From contig CABPWH010000004.1 of NCBI GenBank assembly GCA_902461085.1, positions 1 to 53,862 of the forward strand: a stretch of DNA of 53,862 nt. Direction: 5' to 3'. The notes beneath the pieces were generated by a model that did no database searches, was not told where the DNA came from, and saw only the letters and a program-made list of their open reading frames with translations. The stretch is from an uncultured Collinsella sp. GTDB lineage: Bacteria; Actinomycetota; Coriobacteriia; Coriobacteriales; Coriobacteriaceae. Positions 32,456-41,714 of the stretch are shown one piece after another (position 1 is the first letter of the stretch; each line of letters begins with the position of its first letter). The position numbers were made by a program, and so were the translations under genes.

Positions 32456-32589
32456 TCTGGGCCCATATCGGCACCGATCATTGCCCGCGCTGCTTCTGCT
32501 TGCGCTTCAGCTTCCGCTGCTCGAGGCACGTCGCCCGGTGTTCCTCGCCAGAGGAGAGCTGGCCGTTCCTTGCGAAACCGCGAGGCCAC

Positions 32590-32912
32590 CTATATCCGCT
32601 TGCTGCGGGCTTGCTTGAACCAGTTCCTCTTGAAAGAGCCTATACCTCCGAAGAACTTGTTGTACGTCTCACCGTCCTCCTTGGCCTCGTACTTGACCAA
32701 GGCAAGTTCGATAGTACAGAGGTAATCCGCCACTTGCTCGAGGCGGTAGTCGGTCATCGAGGTCTTGCGGCGTCGGACGACCCCTTTTGAGAGGACCTTG
32801 CCCACCGAGTCGTCTCGCCCACGGAACAGAAGGAGCGCATCCTCGCGACCTTCGGCGACCTGTGCTGCGAGATGGAGGGCTGCACCATCGCGCAGGGCCC
32901 TTTCCAAAGCGA
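32590..32912 (-). pseudogene. DUF3800 C-terminal fragment
   Basis: The frame ending at 32590 encodes MTDYRLEQVADYLCTIELAL and a basic tail FKRNWFKQARSKRI, matching the C-terminal third of the DUF3800 protein at 31111. Homology can be followed back to about ALRDGAALHL (32900). No start or N-terminal half is present here. The matching N-terminal piece lies at 42411-42560 on the same strand. Confidence 0.75.
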
Positions 32913-33044
32913 AGTGTCGAGCCGAAGTGTTGAGCGTCGGCCCTGAATGTTCAATGGCCGTTGTTTTCTGCCCCTCAAGTGGTGAACTTCTCTTCGGGGC
33001 TGTTGATTCCCCCACGCGCCCCCTTCCGTTCTCTGTGTTCCCCT

Positions 33045-33064
33045 TATACTCCTTGTACAAGGAG
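33045..33064 (+). promoter_or_regulatory. Promoter and palindrome before the LevR-like gene
   Basis: A TATACT box (33045-33050) runs into the perfect 16-bp palindrome CTCCTTGTACAAGGAG (33049-33064). Its right half is the ribosome-binding site (AAGGAGG) of the ATG at 33075. It can act as operator or hide the site in an RNA hairpin. Confidence 0.55.
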
Positions 33065-33074
33065 GTAAGAAGTC

Positions 33075-35816
33075 ATGGACAAGACCGCACAGGACAGCTT
33101 GGCAAAGAAGCCCGCCGACATGAGGGACAGGATTCTCGAGCATCTCGAGGCCCTCACCTCTGCCGTCTCGCTCGACGACCTTGCTCGTCTGTCCACCTCC
33201 GACATCGCCGAGACGCTCATCATCTCCAGGAGTCTGGCGAGCCAGTACCTCAACGACCTTGTTCGCGCCGGCCTTGTGGTTAAGGTGGCGGGCAGGCCTG
33301 TCCGTTATTTTCATCGCCGCGCGTTCCAGAAGCGTTTTCAGGTAAAGCTCTCTGCCAGCGAGTACGCCTCGCTCGCCGACCTCATCCAGGCGACGGGAAT
33401 CGCCGATCACCGTGACTTCGCGCGTGCCGTGGGCTTTGACCTGAGCCTCAGCTCCGTTGTCGAGCAGTGCAAGGCTGCGGTTCAGTACCCTCCGTTCGGC
33501 CTGCCCATCCTCTTGAGCGGCGGCGTGGGTGTCGGCAAGTCTTTCCTTTCTCGTCTTGTGTACGAGTACGGCAAGAACCAGGGCTTGCTGTCCCGCGACT
33601 CCTCCTATGTGCGCATCGACTGCGCCGGGGTCCCGGACGCCGCCTCGTTCAACGGGCTTCTTGACGAGTCGATCGCGAAATCGCGCGGGGGTGTGGTTTT
33701 TGTCAACGGCATCGAGGCACTCTCTCCCTCTGCGATGGAGCACTGCCTTGCGACGGCCCTCGGGCTCGATGCCTCCCAGGATGCGCCGCGCGCTCGCCTC
33801 GTTCTTTCGACGACGCTTTCCGCCGATGACCTGAAGGTTTCCTCGGCCTACAGCAAAATGCCCATCTGTGCCCGCGTCCCCTCACTCAAGGAGCGGACCC
33901 CCGAGGAGCGCGAGGATCTCATCTTGAGCTTCCTGCGCAGCGAGGGGTGCCGAATCGGTTCTGATGTGAAGATTAGCCGCGGCGCATACCGTTGCCTCGT
34001 GAACGCGGACTTTTCCGATAACATCGCCGGCTTGCGCGCCTGCGTGACGAACTGCTGCGCCAAAGCGTTCCTCAATCGCGAGGGCGACTACGTCGTCGTT
34101 CGCCCGTATCTTCTTCCCAGCGGGCTCCTCTCCTCCGCGCAGATCGATCAACAGCCCGATGATGGCGTTCTGATCGACGCGTCCCTGGATGCCGCCGAGA
34201 GCACAGGGCCGGTCGAGCAGGCGCTCGATGCCCTGTGCTCTCTCGATGAGCGATTCTGTGCCGGGGAGCTCTCTGTCTCCGAGCTCGTCTCGCAAGCTGT
34301 CTCCGCTGTGCGCGGCGTTGAGGATCACTTGATCTTCGGCCGCGGCGTTACCTCCTCGAGGTCGCGCGCCTTCGAGCGCATCGTGGGCGCGGTCCTTGCC
34401 GACGCAGGCTCTTCTTATGGCATCGAGCTTTCGAGGAAGGTCGCTTTTCTACTGGCCCAGGAGATTTGCCTGCAGTTGTGGCCGGGCATCGGCCTGGCTA
34501 AGCGAAAGTCTGCCTGTGCGGAGCAAATCTCCCATCTCCTCGGTGCCGTGACCTCCGAATTGCCGTTTGCCTCGAGTGTCTCCGATCAGGTCGCCGCAGA
34601 CGTGGAAGGGGCGCTGGGAATCTCGCTCGATCACTTCACGAAGACGCTTCTGACGCTGTGCGTCGCATCGGAGTCTCGCGATGCGAAGGCCCTTCGGACG
34701 CTCTGCGTCATCTTGTCCCACGGCTACTCAACGGCGACGAGCATCGCCGACGCGGCGAACCGTATGCTCGGCATGCATGTGTACGAGGCTGTCGACATGC
34801 CCTACGACCAGCAGCTGAAGGACATCGTCGGTCCGCTCCAGCACCTCGTCGACCGCCATTCCTACTGCACCGGGGTCGTGTTCCTCGTCGACATGGGCTC
34901 CTTGGAGGAGGCCTATAAGGCCCTCGAGAACGTTACCGACTCCACTATCGGCGTGGTGAACAACGTCTCTACCGGTCTTGCGCTCGAGATCGGGGTCGGG
35001 CTGCTCGGCGGCAAGTCCATCGCCGAGGTTCTTGGCGATGCGACCGCCGCGTGCGTGACGCACTGCAAGGTGATCGAGCGCGTCAACCGTGAGGACGCCA
35101 TCGTCTTCTGCTCCGAGTCCGGGGTCGACGCCGCGGAGAGGATACGCCAGCTCGTCTCGCAGAGCCTCCCGCGCACCATAGGCGCGCGCCTGCTCACGAG
35201 GCCCTTCAAGCAGCTCGTCGCGAACGGGTCGAACGACGCCGTTTTCTCCGAGCACCGCGTCTGCGCCGTCATCGGCACGGGAGACCCCGGGGTCGCCTCC
35301 ATCCCCTTCGTCGCCCTCGAGGACATCATGTCGACGGCGTCCGCCTCTAAGGTCGATGCCGTGTTCGGCAGGTGGCTTGACGCTTCCGAGCTCTCTTCTT
35401 TCCACGAGAAGCTGCTCTCGAACATGACGCTGCAGAACGTCATCCGCTCCATCACCATCCTCGACCCGGAGCGGCTATTCCACGAGATCGAGAGCGCCGT
35501 GCACGAGCTTCAGCGCAGGACAGGCGAGAAGATCGGCAGCAACGCCATCATTGGGCTCTACGTCCACCTCTGCTGTCTCGTCGAGCGCCTTGTTACCAGA
35601 AACCCCATTGAGACCTACGTTGGCCAGGACCGCTTCGAGGAGGAGCGTGCCGATTTCATCGAGTCCTTCAGGCAGAGCTTCTCGAGTATCTCGACGCGCT
35701 ATCGCGTAGAGGTTCCCGTAAGCGAGATCGCATATGTCTTCGACTACATAAGCGTGAGCGCCGCCCCGGCGCGAGAAGAGCGCCTCGGCTCCTCGGACCT
35801 CCTGCTCGACGAGTGA
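33075..35816 (+). CDS. LevR-like PTS-regulated transcription factor
   Basis: The 913-residue protein has a winged helix (about 15-80), an AAA domain with Walker A GGVGVGKS at 149-156, and PTS-regulation domains around a mannose-type EIIA domain. The EIIA has its His in LSHGYSTATS and the INNV-like VVNNVSTGLALEIG. The last PRD carries His in LYVHLCCLVERL. It controls the adjacent mannose-family PTS. Unlike true LevR, no GAFTGA loop is visible and the Walker B is VVFVNGIE instead of LFLDEI. It therefore probably does not work with sigma-54. Confidence 0.82.
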   Translation: MDKTAQDSLAKKPADMRDRILEHLEALTSAVSLDDLARLSTSDIAETLIISRSLASQYLNDLVRAGLVVKVAGRPVRYFHRRAFQKRFQVKLSASEYASLADLIQATGIADHRDFARAVGFDLSLSSVVEQCKAAVQYPPFGLPILLSGGVGVGKSFLSRLVYEYGKNQGLLSRDSSYVRIDCAGVPDAASFNGLLDESIAKSRGGVVFVNGIEALSPSAMEHCLATALGLDASQDAPRARLVLSTTLSADDLKVSSAYSKMPICARVPSLKERTPEEREDLILSFLRSEGCRIGSDVKISRGAYRCLVNADFSDNIAGLRACVTNCCAKAFLNREGDYVVVRPYLLPSGLLSSAQIDQQPDDGVLIDASLDAAESTGPVEQALDALCSLDERFCAGELSVSELVSQAVSAVRGVEDHLIFGRGVTSSRSRAFERIVGAVLADAGSSYGIELSRKVAFLLAQEICLQLWPGIGLAKRKSACAEQISHLLGAVTSELPFASSVSDQVAADVEGALGISLDHFTKTLLTLCVASESRDAKALRTLCVILSHGYSTATSIADAANRMLGMHVYEAVDMPYDQQLKDIVGPLQHLVDRHSYCTGVVFLVDMGSLEEAYKALENVTDSTIGVVNNVSTGLALEIGVGLLGGKSIAEVLGDATAACVTHCKVIERVNREDAIVFCSESGVDAAERIRQLVSQSLPRTIGARLLTRPFKQLVANGSNDAVFSEHRVCAVIGTGDPGVASIPFVALEDIMSTASASKVDAVFGRWLDASELSSFHEKLLSNMTLQNVIRSITILDPERLFHEIESAVHELQRRTGEKIGSNAIIGLYVHLCCLVERLVTRNPIETYVGQDRFEEERADFIESFRQSFSSISTRYRVEVPVSEIAYVFDYISVSAAPAREERLGSSDLLLDE

Positions 35817-35939
35817 CCTTCCCCGCGCCGCCGCAAGCTGACCGCGCGTCCTCAATAATCCGATAACCCCTTGCCCGGCGCGAATCCGGATAGCGCCGAG
35901 GCAGTACCGAACGTAAAACTTCATTTGATAGGAGCAAAC

Positions 35940-36413
35940 ATGAGTGTTGTTATGGCACGAATCGACAATCGCCTGCTTCACGGCATCATCGTGACGCAGT
36001 GGGCCCCGGTGTCGGGCGCGACCCGAGTCATGGTCATCGACGACAAGGTCGCCGGCGACGAGGTCCTGAAGTCCACTATGAGGATGGCGCGCCCCGCGGG
36101 CATGGCCGTCTCGATCATCTCCGAGCAGACCGCGCTCAAGAACTTCGCGGCGGGCAAGTACGACCGCGAGAAGGTCTTTGTCATCGCCAAGGAGCCCGAG
36201 ACGATCCTTCACCTGGTCGAGTCGGGCATCGAGCTCCCGTCGCTGATCGTCGGCGGCTCGCTCGTCAAGGAGGGCGGCGTCCAGCTCACCCAGCGCGCCT
36301 ATGCCTCCGCCGAGAACGTCCAGAGCTACAAGGCGCTCATCGCCCGTGGCGTCAAGGTGACGGCACAGTTCGTGCCCGCCGACAAGCCCGTCTCCGTCGC
36401 CGACCTCATCTAA
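35940..36413 (+). CDS. PTS mannose-family EIIB
   Basis: The 157-residue cytoplasmic protein starts MSVVMARIDNRLLHGIIVTQ, with His14 as the phosphorylated residue of mannose-type EIIB. GGAGCAAAC precedes the ATG at 35940. It passes phosphate from EIIA (38071) to the sugar during import through EIIC/EIID. It is the first structural gene after the LevR-like regulator. Confidence 0.9.
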   Translation: MSVVMARIDNRLLHGIIVTQWAPVSGATRVMVIDDKVAGDEVLKSTMRMARPAGMAVSIISEQTALKNFAAGKYDREKVFVIAKEPETILHLVESGIELPSLIVGGSLVKEGGVQLTQRAYASAENVQSYKALIARGVKVTAQFVPADKPVSVADLI

Positions 36414-36422
36414 GGAGGGATC

Positions 36423-37208
36423 ATGGTCAACTTCACTATCCTGCAGGTCGTCCTTTTGACCCTGCTGGCCTTCATCAAGCACGTGGACTACTACGGCATC
36501 CCGATGATCTTCGTCAACTATGCCGTCTTCTGGGGCCTTATCACCGGCGTCGTCATGGGCGACTGGCAGACCGGCCTCGTCATCGGCGGCACCATCCAGC
36601 TCATGCAGCTCGGCGTCGCGGGCTTCGGCGGCTCGTCGATTCCCGACTACGGCACGATGGCCATCATCGCCACCGCCTACGGCGTGACCCTGGGCGCGGA
36701 CACGGGCCTCGCCATCGGCCTGCCGGTCGGCATGCTCGGCATCCAGCTCGACGTCATCGTCAAGATCCTCAACGGCTTCGTCGTCGAGAAGTCCCAGAAG
36801 TTCTGCAACGAGGGTAAGTTCAATCAGATGAACGCCATCCTGTGGGTCTGCCCCGCGCTCTTCGGCCTGTGCGCCGCCCTGCCCGTCTTTGTCTCCGTGA
36901 CGCTCGGCCAGCCCGCCGTCAACTGGCTCCTCGAGGTCATGCCCCAGTGGTTCCTCTCCGGCCTCACCCTCGCCGGCAAGATGCTCCCGGCCATCGGTAT
37001 CGCCATGCTGCTCCGCTACATGCCCACCGGCAAGTACTTCCAGTACCTGCTCGTCGGCTTCTTCCTCTCGGCCTTCCTGAACGTGCCCATCATCGGCGCC
37101 GCCATCGTCGGCGTTGCCCTCGCGATCGCGTTCTACCAGCGTGCCGAGAGGGACACCGAGCTCGCCGCCCACGCTTCCGCAGACGCCTTCATCGGAGAGG
37201 ATGAGTAA
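36423..37208 (+). CDS. PTS mannose-family EIIC
   Basis: The 261-residue membrane protein has about seven hydrophobic segments and the family motif GGTIQLMQLGVAGFGGSSIP with the ATAYGVTLGAD element. It forms the sugar channel with EIID. It starts 9 bp after EIIB with AAGGAGG. Confidence 0.9.
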   Translation: MVNFTILQVVLLTLLAFIKHVDYYGIPMIFVNYAVFWGLITGVVMGDWQTGLVIGGTIQLMQLGVAGFGGSSIPDYGTMAIIATAYGVTLGADTGLAIGLPVGMLGIQLDVIVKILNGFVVEKSQKFCNEGKFNQMNAILWVCPALFGLCAALPVFVSVTLGQPAVNWLLEVMPQWFLSGLTLAGKMLPAIGIAMLLRYMPTGKYFQYLLVGFFLSAFLNVPIIGAAIVGVALAIAFYQRAERDTELAAHASADAFIGEDE

Positions 37209-37210
37209 CC

Positions 37211-38044
37211 ATGGAAAACGAGAACATCACCGCCGTCGCCGAGGGCAAGCCCTCCGGCTACAAGGTCACCAAGAAGGATCTGCGCAACGCGAACTGGCGC
37301 TGGCTCATGAGCGTGTGCACCTTCAACTACCAGACCCAGCAGGGCGCCTCGGTCGCCTACGCCCTCTCGCCGGTCCTGAGGAAGATCTACACGAACGACG
37401 AGGACTATAAGCAAGCGCTCAACAACCACTTCCGCTACTACAATACCCAGCCTTGGCTCGCCGCCATCATCCTTGGCGCCTGCGTGGCCATGGAGGAACG
37501 CGACGGCCTAGCGGCGGCGGACGCCGTCCAAGACCTGAAGATCGGCACCATGGGACCGCTCGCCGGCGTCGGCGACTCCCTGCTCATGACCATGATCCCG
37601 ACCATCATGGGCTCCATCGCCGCCTACATGGCCATCGAGGGCAACCCCGTGGGAGCCGGCATCTGGTTCGCGCTCATCTTGGCCATCTTCTGGGTCCGCA
37701 TGCACGCCCTCGAGTTCGGCTACAAGCAGGGCGTGAAGCTCGTCACCGACTTCAGCGAGAAGCTTCCCAACCTCACTGCCGCCGCCTCCGTGCTCGGCCT
37801 CACCGTGGTCGGCTGCCTCATCGCCTCGGTCATCGGCGTCACCTGCCCGATTAGCTTCAGCTTCGGCGACGTTTCGATGGAGATTCAGCCGCTGCTCGAC
37901 AAGATCCTGCCTGCCATGATCCCCGCCGCCATCACGGGAAGCGCGTATTACCTTCTTACCAAGAAGAACGCGAGCATGACGGCCCTCATCCTCGTGGTGA
38001 TCGTCCTCGCGATGGTCGCCTCCGCCGCTGGCATCCTCGCCTAG
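37211..38044 (+). CDS. PTS mannose-family EIID
   Basis: The 277-residue protein has the EIID features FNYQTQQGASVAYALSPVLR, HFRYYNTQPWLA, LKIGTMGPLAGVGDSL and C-terminal membrane helices. It begins 2 bp after EIIC, so the two are coupled. With EIIC it completes the membrane part of the transporter. Confidence 0.9.
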   Translation: MENENITAVAEGKPSGYKVTKKDLRNANWRWLMSVCTFNYQTQQGASVAYALSPVLRKIYTNDEDYKQALNNHFRYYNTQPWLAAIILGACVAMEERDGLAAADAVQDLKIGTMGPLAGVGDSLLMTMIPTIMGSIAAYMAIEGNPVGAGIWFALILAIFWVRMHALEFGYKQGVKLVTDFSEKLPNLTAAASVLGLTVVGCLIASVIGVTCPISFSFGDVSMEIQPLLDKILPAMIPAAITGSAYYLLTKKNASMTALILVVIVLAMVASAAGILA

Positions 38045-38070
38045 CTTCGACCCAAGAGATTGGTGAATCA

Positions 38071-38469
38071 ATGAGAAAGATAGTTGTGGCGAGCCATTCC
38101 CTTCTCGCCCAGGGCTTCAAGGACACCCTCGAGTTCCTTACGGGTAAGAGCGACGCCGTCAACGCCGTGTGCGCCTACGTGAACGACAACGGCGAGGGGC
38201 TCGACGCGGCGGTCGAGGCGGCTCTTTCGGGCACTGACGAGGTCGTCGTCCTCACCGACGCGCTCGGCGGCAGCGTGAACCAGCGCTTCTCCCGCTTCGC
38301 CTCCGACCGGATCCACGTGATCGCGGGTGTCAACCTCCCGCTCGCCATGACGGTCGCGCTCGCGCGCCCCGACGAGAAACTCGACTTCGACGCCCTCGTC
38401 GACGAGGCGCGCCAGCAGATCGTCTACGTGAACGGTGCCAGTTCCGCCGAGTGCGAAGACGACGAATAG
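38071..38469 (+). CDS. PTS mannose-family EIIA
   Basis: The 132-residue protein has His9 in VVASHSLLAQGF as the phosphorylation site and the LTDALGGSVNQRF loop. It receives phosphate from HPr and feeds EIIB. EIIA as last PTS gene, separate from EIIB, is common in this family. Confidence 0.85.
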   Translation: MRKIVVASHSLLAQGFKDTLEFLTGKSDAVNAVCAYVNDNGEGLDAAVEAALSGTDEVVVLTDALGGSVNQRFSRFASDRIHVIAGVNLPLAMTVALARPDEKLDFDALVDEARQQIVYVNGASSAECEDDE

Positions 38470-38481
38470 AGGAGGTCGACG

Positions 38482-39606
38482 ATGAGAGAGTTCCTTAAGG
38501 ACGTGTGGATGCACGGCGGTGAGGAAAGCCGCGCCATCACCCCCGAGAACATCACGGGCGAGAAGGGCCGTGCCGCCATGTCGGCCAGCCACCTCGGCGT
38601 CGGCCGCAAGGGCTCGTGCTGCGTGCCCCTTGAGTCCGGCGAGACCATCACGCTCGCGGACATCGAGGGCCCCGGCATCATCCGCCACATCTGGATGACC
38701 GTCCCCGACAAGACCGCCGCCGGCAGCTTCGTCATGCGCGACCTCGTGCTGCGCTTCTACTGGGACGACGAGGAGACCCCTTCGGTCGAGTGCCCTGTCG
38801 GCGACTTCTTCTGCAACGGCTTCGGTGAGCGCGCCATCGTCAACTCGATGCCCATCTGCGTGAACCCGACGGGCGGCATGAACTGCTACTTCGAGATGCC
38901 TTTCAGGAAGCACGCCAAAGTCACGCTTACGAGCGAGCACCCCGGGTTCATTAAGTACATCTTCTACACGTTCAACTACGCGCTCACCGACGTGCCGGAC
39001 GACGCCATGTACTTCCACGCCCGTTTTAACCGCGAGCGCAGCACCCGCAGGGGCGTCGACTACACCGTGCTCGACGGCGTGCGCGGTAAGGGCTACTACG
39101 TCGGCACCTACATGGCCCTGTGCGCCCTGGAGCGCTATTGGTGGGGCGAGGGCGAGATGAAGTTCTTCCTCGACGGCGACGAGGAGTTCCCCACGGTCAC
39201 CTCGACGGGAGCCGAGGACTACTTCGGCGGTGCCTGGGCCTTCCTCGACAGGCCGCCCCACGCACTGCCCGAGGCGCAGTGCTTCAACACGCTGTTCGCC
39301 GGCTACCCGTACCGCTCGACGCGCGACGCCACGCGCGACCGCTTCAGCGCGGGCAAGCCGAACCCGAACCCGATGCTCGCGACCAACGACGACGCGCTGC
39401 CCAGGCACGGCCTCTACAGGTGGCACCTTCCCGACCCGATCTCGTTCAAGGAGGACCTGCGCGTGACGTTCCAGGACCTCGGCAACGACGACATCAAGCT
39501 CTACGAGCGCGAGGACGACATCTCCACCGTCGCCTACTGGTACCAAAGCGAGCCGCACGCCGTGCTCGCCCCGTTTGCCGCAAGGCAGGACCGCGTGCCC
39601 AGGTAG
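38482..39606 (+). CDS. GH172 (DUF2961) fructofuranosidase-like enzyme
   Basis: The 374-residue protein is a DUF2961/GH172 member: GPGIIRHIWMTVP, GDFFCNGFGERAIVNSMP, MNCYFEMPFRKHAKVTLT, TSTGAEDYFGGAWAF and HGLYRWHLPDPI. Known GH172 enzymes act on difructose dianhydrides, alpha-fructofuranosides or arabinofuranosides. There is no signal peptide, so it acts inside the cell on what the PTS imports. It lies 12 bp after EIIA in the same operon, with a kinase gene after it. The exact substrate is inferred. Confidence 0.85.
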   Translation: MREFLKDVWMHGGEESRAITPENITGEKGRAAMSASHLGVGRKGSCCVPLESGETITLADIEGPGIIRHIWMTVPDKTAAGSFVMRDLVLRFYWDDEETPSVECPVGDFFCNGFGERAIVNSMPICVNPTGGMNCYFEMPFRKHAKVTLTSEHPGFIKYIFYTFNYALTDVPDDAMYFHARFNRERSTRRGVDYTVLDGVRGKGYYVGTYMALCALERYWWGEGEMKFFLDGDEEFPTVTSTGAEDYFGGAWAFLDRPPHALPEAQCFNTLFAGYPYRSTRDATRDRFSAGKPNPNPMLATNDDALPRHGLYRWHLPDPISFKEDLRVTFQDLGNDDIKLYEREDDISTVAYWYQSEPHAVLAPFAARQDRVPR

Positions 39607-39685
39607 GGTCGCCTCGAAACAAGCCAACGTTATGGGCGTCCGCGGTTGACCATGACTGCGGGCGTCCCTTTGTAAGGAGGATCAC

Positions 39686-40570
39686 GTGAGCGAAAAGCAA
39701 ATGAGGCTCGGCGCCCTCGAGGCCGGCGGGACCAAGATGGTCTGTGCCGTGGTGTCCGGCGACGGCGAGGTCCTCGACCGTATGGAGACCCCGACGCTTG
39801 CGCCCGCCGAGACCGTCCCGCAGATGATCGAGTGGTTCGCCGCCCGCGATGTGGACGCGTTGGGCATCGGCGCCTTCGGCCCGACCTGCGTCGACCCCGC
39901 CGACGAGCGCTACGGCTCCATCCTCCAAACGCCCAAGCTCGCGTGGCGAGGCTATGGTCTTCGCGCCGCGTTCGCCGACGCCCTCGGGATTCCGGTGGCC
40001 TACGATACGGACGTGAACGTTGCCTGCCTCGGCGAAGTGGTCTTCGGCTGCTGCAAGGGGCTCAAGGACGCCGTCTACGTGACCATCGGCACCGGCGTGG
40101 GCGCGGGCGTCATGTGCGCGGGCAGGCTCCTTCACGGCATGCTGCACCCCGAGGCCGGTCACATGCTGGTAAGGACCCGTCCCACCGAGGAAGGACGCTG
40201 CGTCTGCCCGAGCCACGCGAGCTGCCTCGAGGGCCTCGCCTCCGGCCCCGCCATCGCCGCGCGCTGGGGAAAGCCCGCGGCCGAGCTCGCGGACAACGAT
40301 GAGGTGTGGATGCTCGAGGGGGATTATCTGGGGCAGATGTGTGCGAACCTCGTGCTCATGTACTCGCCTCGCCGCATCGTCCTCGGCGGTGGCGTGATGC
40401 ACCAGGAGCAGCTCTACGGCATCGTCCGCAAGAAGACCCTCGAATATCTGGGTGGCTACATCCAGACCGCCGAGCTTAAGGACATGGAGAGCTACATCTG
40501 CGCCCCGGGCTGCGGCGGCGACCAAGGAATCCTCGGCGCGGCCGAGCTGGCAAGAAGGGCGCTCGCTTAA
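39686..40570 (+). CDS. ROK-family sugar kinase (fructokinase-like)
   Basis: The 294-residue protein has the N-terminal phosphate loop LGALEAGGTKMVCAV, the VTIGTGVGAGVM motif and the ROK zinc site made by GHM plus three cysteines in CVCPSHASC. This matches ROK fructokinases. The GTG at 39686 follows AAGGAGG. It would phosphorylate the free sugar left after GH172 cleavage. A strong terminator ends the operon. Confidence 0.85.
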   Translation: MSEKQMRLGALEAGGTKMVCAVVSGDGEVLDRMETPTLAPAETVPQMIEWFAARDVDALGIGAFGPTCVDPADERYGSILQTPKLAWRGYGLRAAFADALGIPVAYDTDVNVACLGEVVFGCCKGLKDAVYVTIGTGVGAGVMCAGRLLHGMLHPEAGHMLVRTRPTEEGRCVCPSHASCLEGLASGPAIAARWGKPAAELADNDEVWMLEGDYLGQMCANLVLMYSPRRIVLGGGVMHQEQLYGIVRKKTLEYLGGYIQTAELKDMESYICAPGCGGDQGILGAAELARRALA

Positions 40571-40602
40571 CTTGCGCTCTCTCCACCATACAACGCGTTA
40601 AG

Positions 40603-40652
40603 AAAAGACGAGCGCTTCTTGCCAATTGAGCGGCAAGAAGTGCTCGTCTTTT
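40603..40652. terminator. Bidirectional terminator of the PTS operon
   Basis: AAAAGACGAGCGCTTCTTGC pairs with GCAAGAAGTGCTCGTCTTTT (one mismatch) around a short loop. A/T-runs at both ends let it serve the ROK gene and the convergent methyltransferase gene. Confidence 0.9.
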
Positions 40653-40665
40653 GCATTTTTGTCTC

Positions 40666-41496
40666 TCAAAATCTTATTTTCACGATTTGCATTTTCATCC
40701 CGTTGTCACCGACCCTTGCGAGAAACCGGAAAAAGCCGCTGACAGAAGGGTCTTTCAAATCGTTGTAGCCCAGCATATAGCCGCGACTTGTGACCTGCAG
40801 ACGGCTGTCCCACGCGCCGATTTCCTTGGCGGCATCCGAAACCGCAAAATATGCCCCCACATCCTTGATTATTGCAGTCTTAAGCCATGTTTTTGCGATC
40901 ATCTTTACCGCCGTCCGATTGGCAGCATCAAAGACCAGCACACTACCGGGGAAAGCGTCCGCCATCCCCCGCACCAGTTCCCGGACCTGCTGGGTCAGAA
41001 AGTAATAGAACACCCCGGAGGCAAAGAACACCGCCCCGCCGGAGGCATCGATTTTGCCAAACCATGCGGTGTCTTTCAGGTCGCAGGGGATATTTTGTTC
41101 CCGATCCCCGGCGGGCAGTAGCTGCTGCCGCAAGGCAATCACATCCGGGAAGTCCAGATTGTAGATCTTGCATCTACCGTTGTCGCAGGTTCTGCCGGTG
41201 TTGTCCAGCCCGCAGCCCAGATTGACCACCGCCGCATTGGGGTGGCCTTTCAGGTAATTCCGCACCTCGAAAGCAAGGTCACTCTGCCGCATGGCCACCT
41301 CCAGCGCACCAAAGCGCTGCATCAGGCTGCGGGAGTTTTTCTCTGCCTCTGAAAAGTCGTAGTCGATCTGGTCGAGCAGGCGAACCGCTGTTTCATCCCT
41401 GTAAAGGTTCGGGTACAACTCCGTACACAGCTTTCGGGAATACAGCGGGAGGATCAGCGTCTCTTGCACGGTGTTTTTCTCAATTTTACATTTCAT
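40666..41496 (-). CDS. LCM-type class I SAM methyltransferase
   Basis: The 276-residue protein has the SAM motif VVNLGCGLDNTG, the acidic strand IYNLDFPDVIALR and the FFASGVFYYF segment of leucine-carboxyl-methyltransferase-like (PF04072) enzymes. The methyl acceptor is unknown. GAGGAAG precedes the ATG at 41496. Base composition is lower in GC than the neighbouring operon and codon use is Firmicutes-like, which suggests transfer. Confidence 0.8.
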   Translation of the reverse strand: MKCKIEKNTVQETLILPLYSRKLCTELYPNLYRDETAVRLLDQIDYDFSEAEKNSRSLMQRFGALEVAMRQSDLAFEVRNYLKGHPNAAVVNLGCGLDNTGRTCDNGRCKIYNLDFPDVIALRQQLLPAGDREQNIPCDLKDTAWFGKIDASGGAVFFASGVFYYFLTQQVRELVRGMADAFPGSVLVFDAANRTAVKMIAKTWLKTAIIKDVGAYFAVSDAAKEIGAWDSRLQVTSRGYMLGYNDLKDPSVSGFFRFLARVGDNGMKMQIVKIRF

Positions 41497-41507
41497 AGGT
41501 TTCTTCC

Positions 41508-41714
41508 TCAGTGAATAAAAACTGTCATAAGTGCCGCCGCCAGCACAGCCGCTATGACCGTCATGCCTATCGCCATGTGCAGGATGGATGAAAAATGCTC
41601 ACATGGCGTTCTCAAACGCCATATCCGCCACACTGCCTTGCAGAACGGCGCAACGCCCCTCCTGAATTGCAGCTCGGTTGAGCTTTCTAGTCCTCTCCAC
41701 GCTGACGGGTGTTT
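41508..41714 (-). pseudogene. Remnants of two genes at a deletion junction
   Basis: Two pieces meet here on the minus strand. One reads TRKLNRAAIQEGRCAVLQGS, an internal piece of another class I methyltransferase. The other reads HMAIGMTVIAAVLAAALMTV and ends FIH-stop at 41508, the last helix of a membrane protein. They overlap in different frames, so a deletion has joined the middle of one gene to the tail of another. Confidence 0.6.

Noticed and set aside
35475..37172. 565-codon open frame on the minus strand
   Set aside because: It is antisense to the LevR-like, EIIB and EIIC genes; its Gly/Asp/His-rich composition is typical of GC-rich shadow frames.
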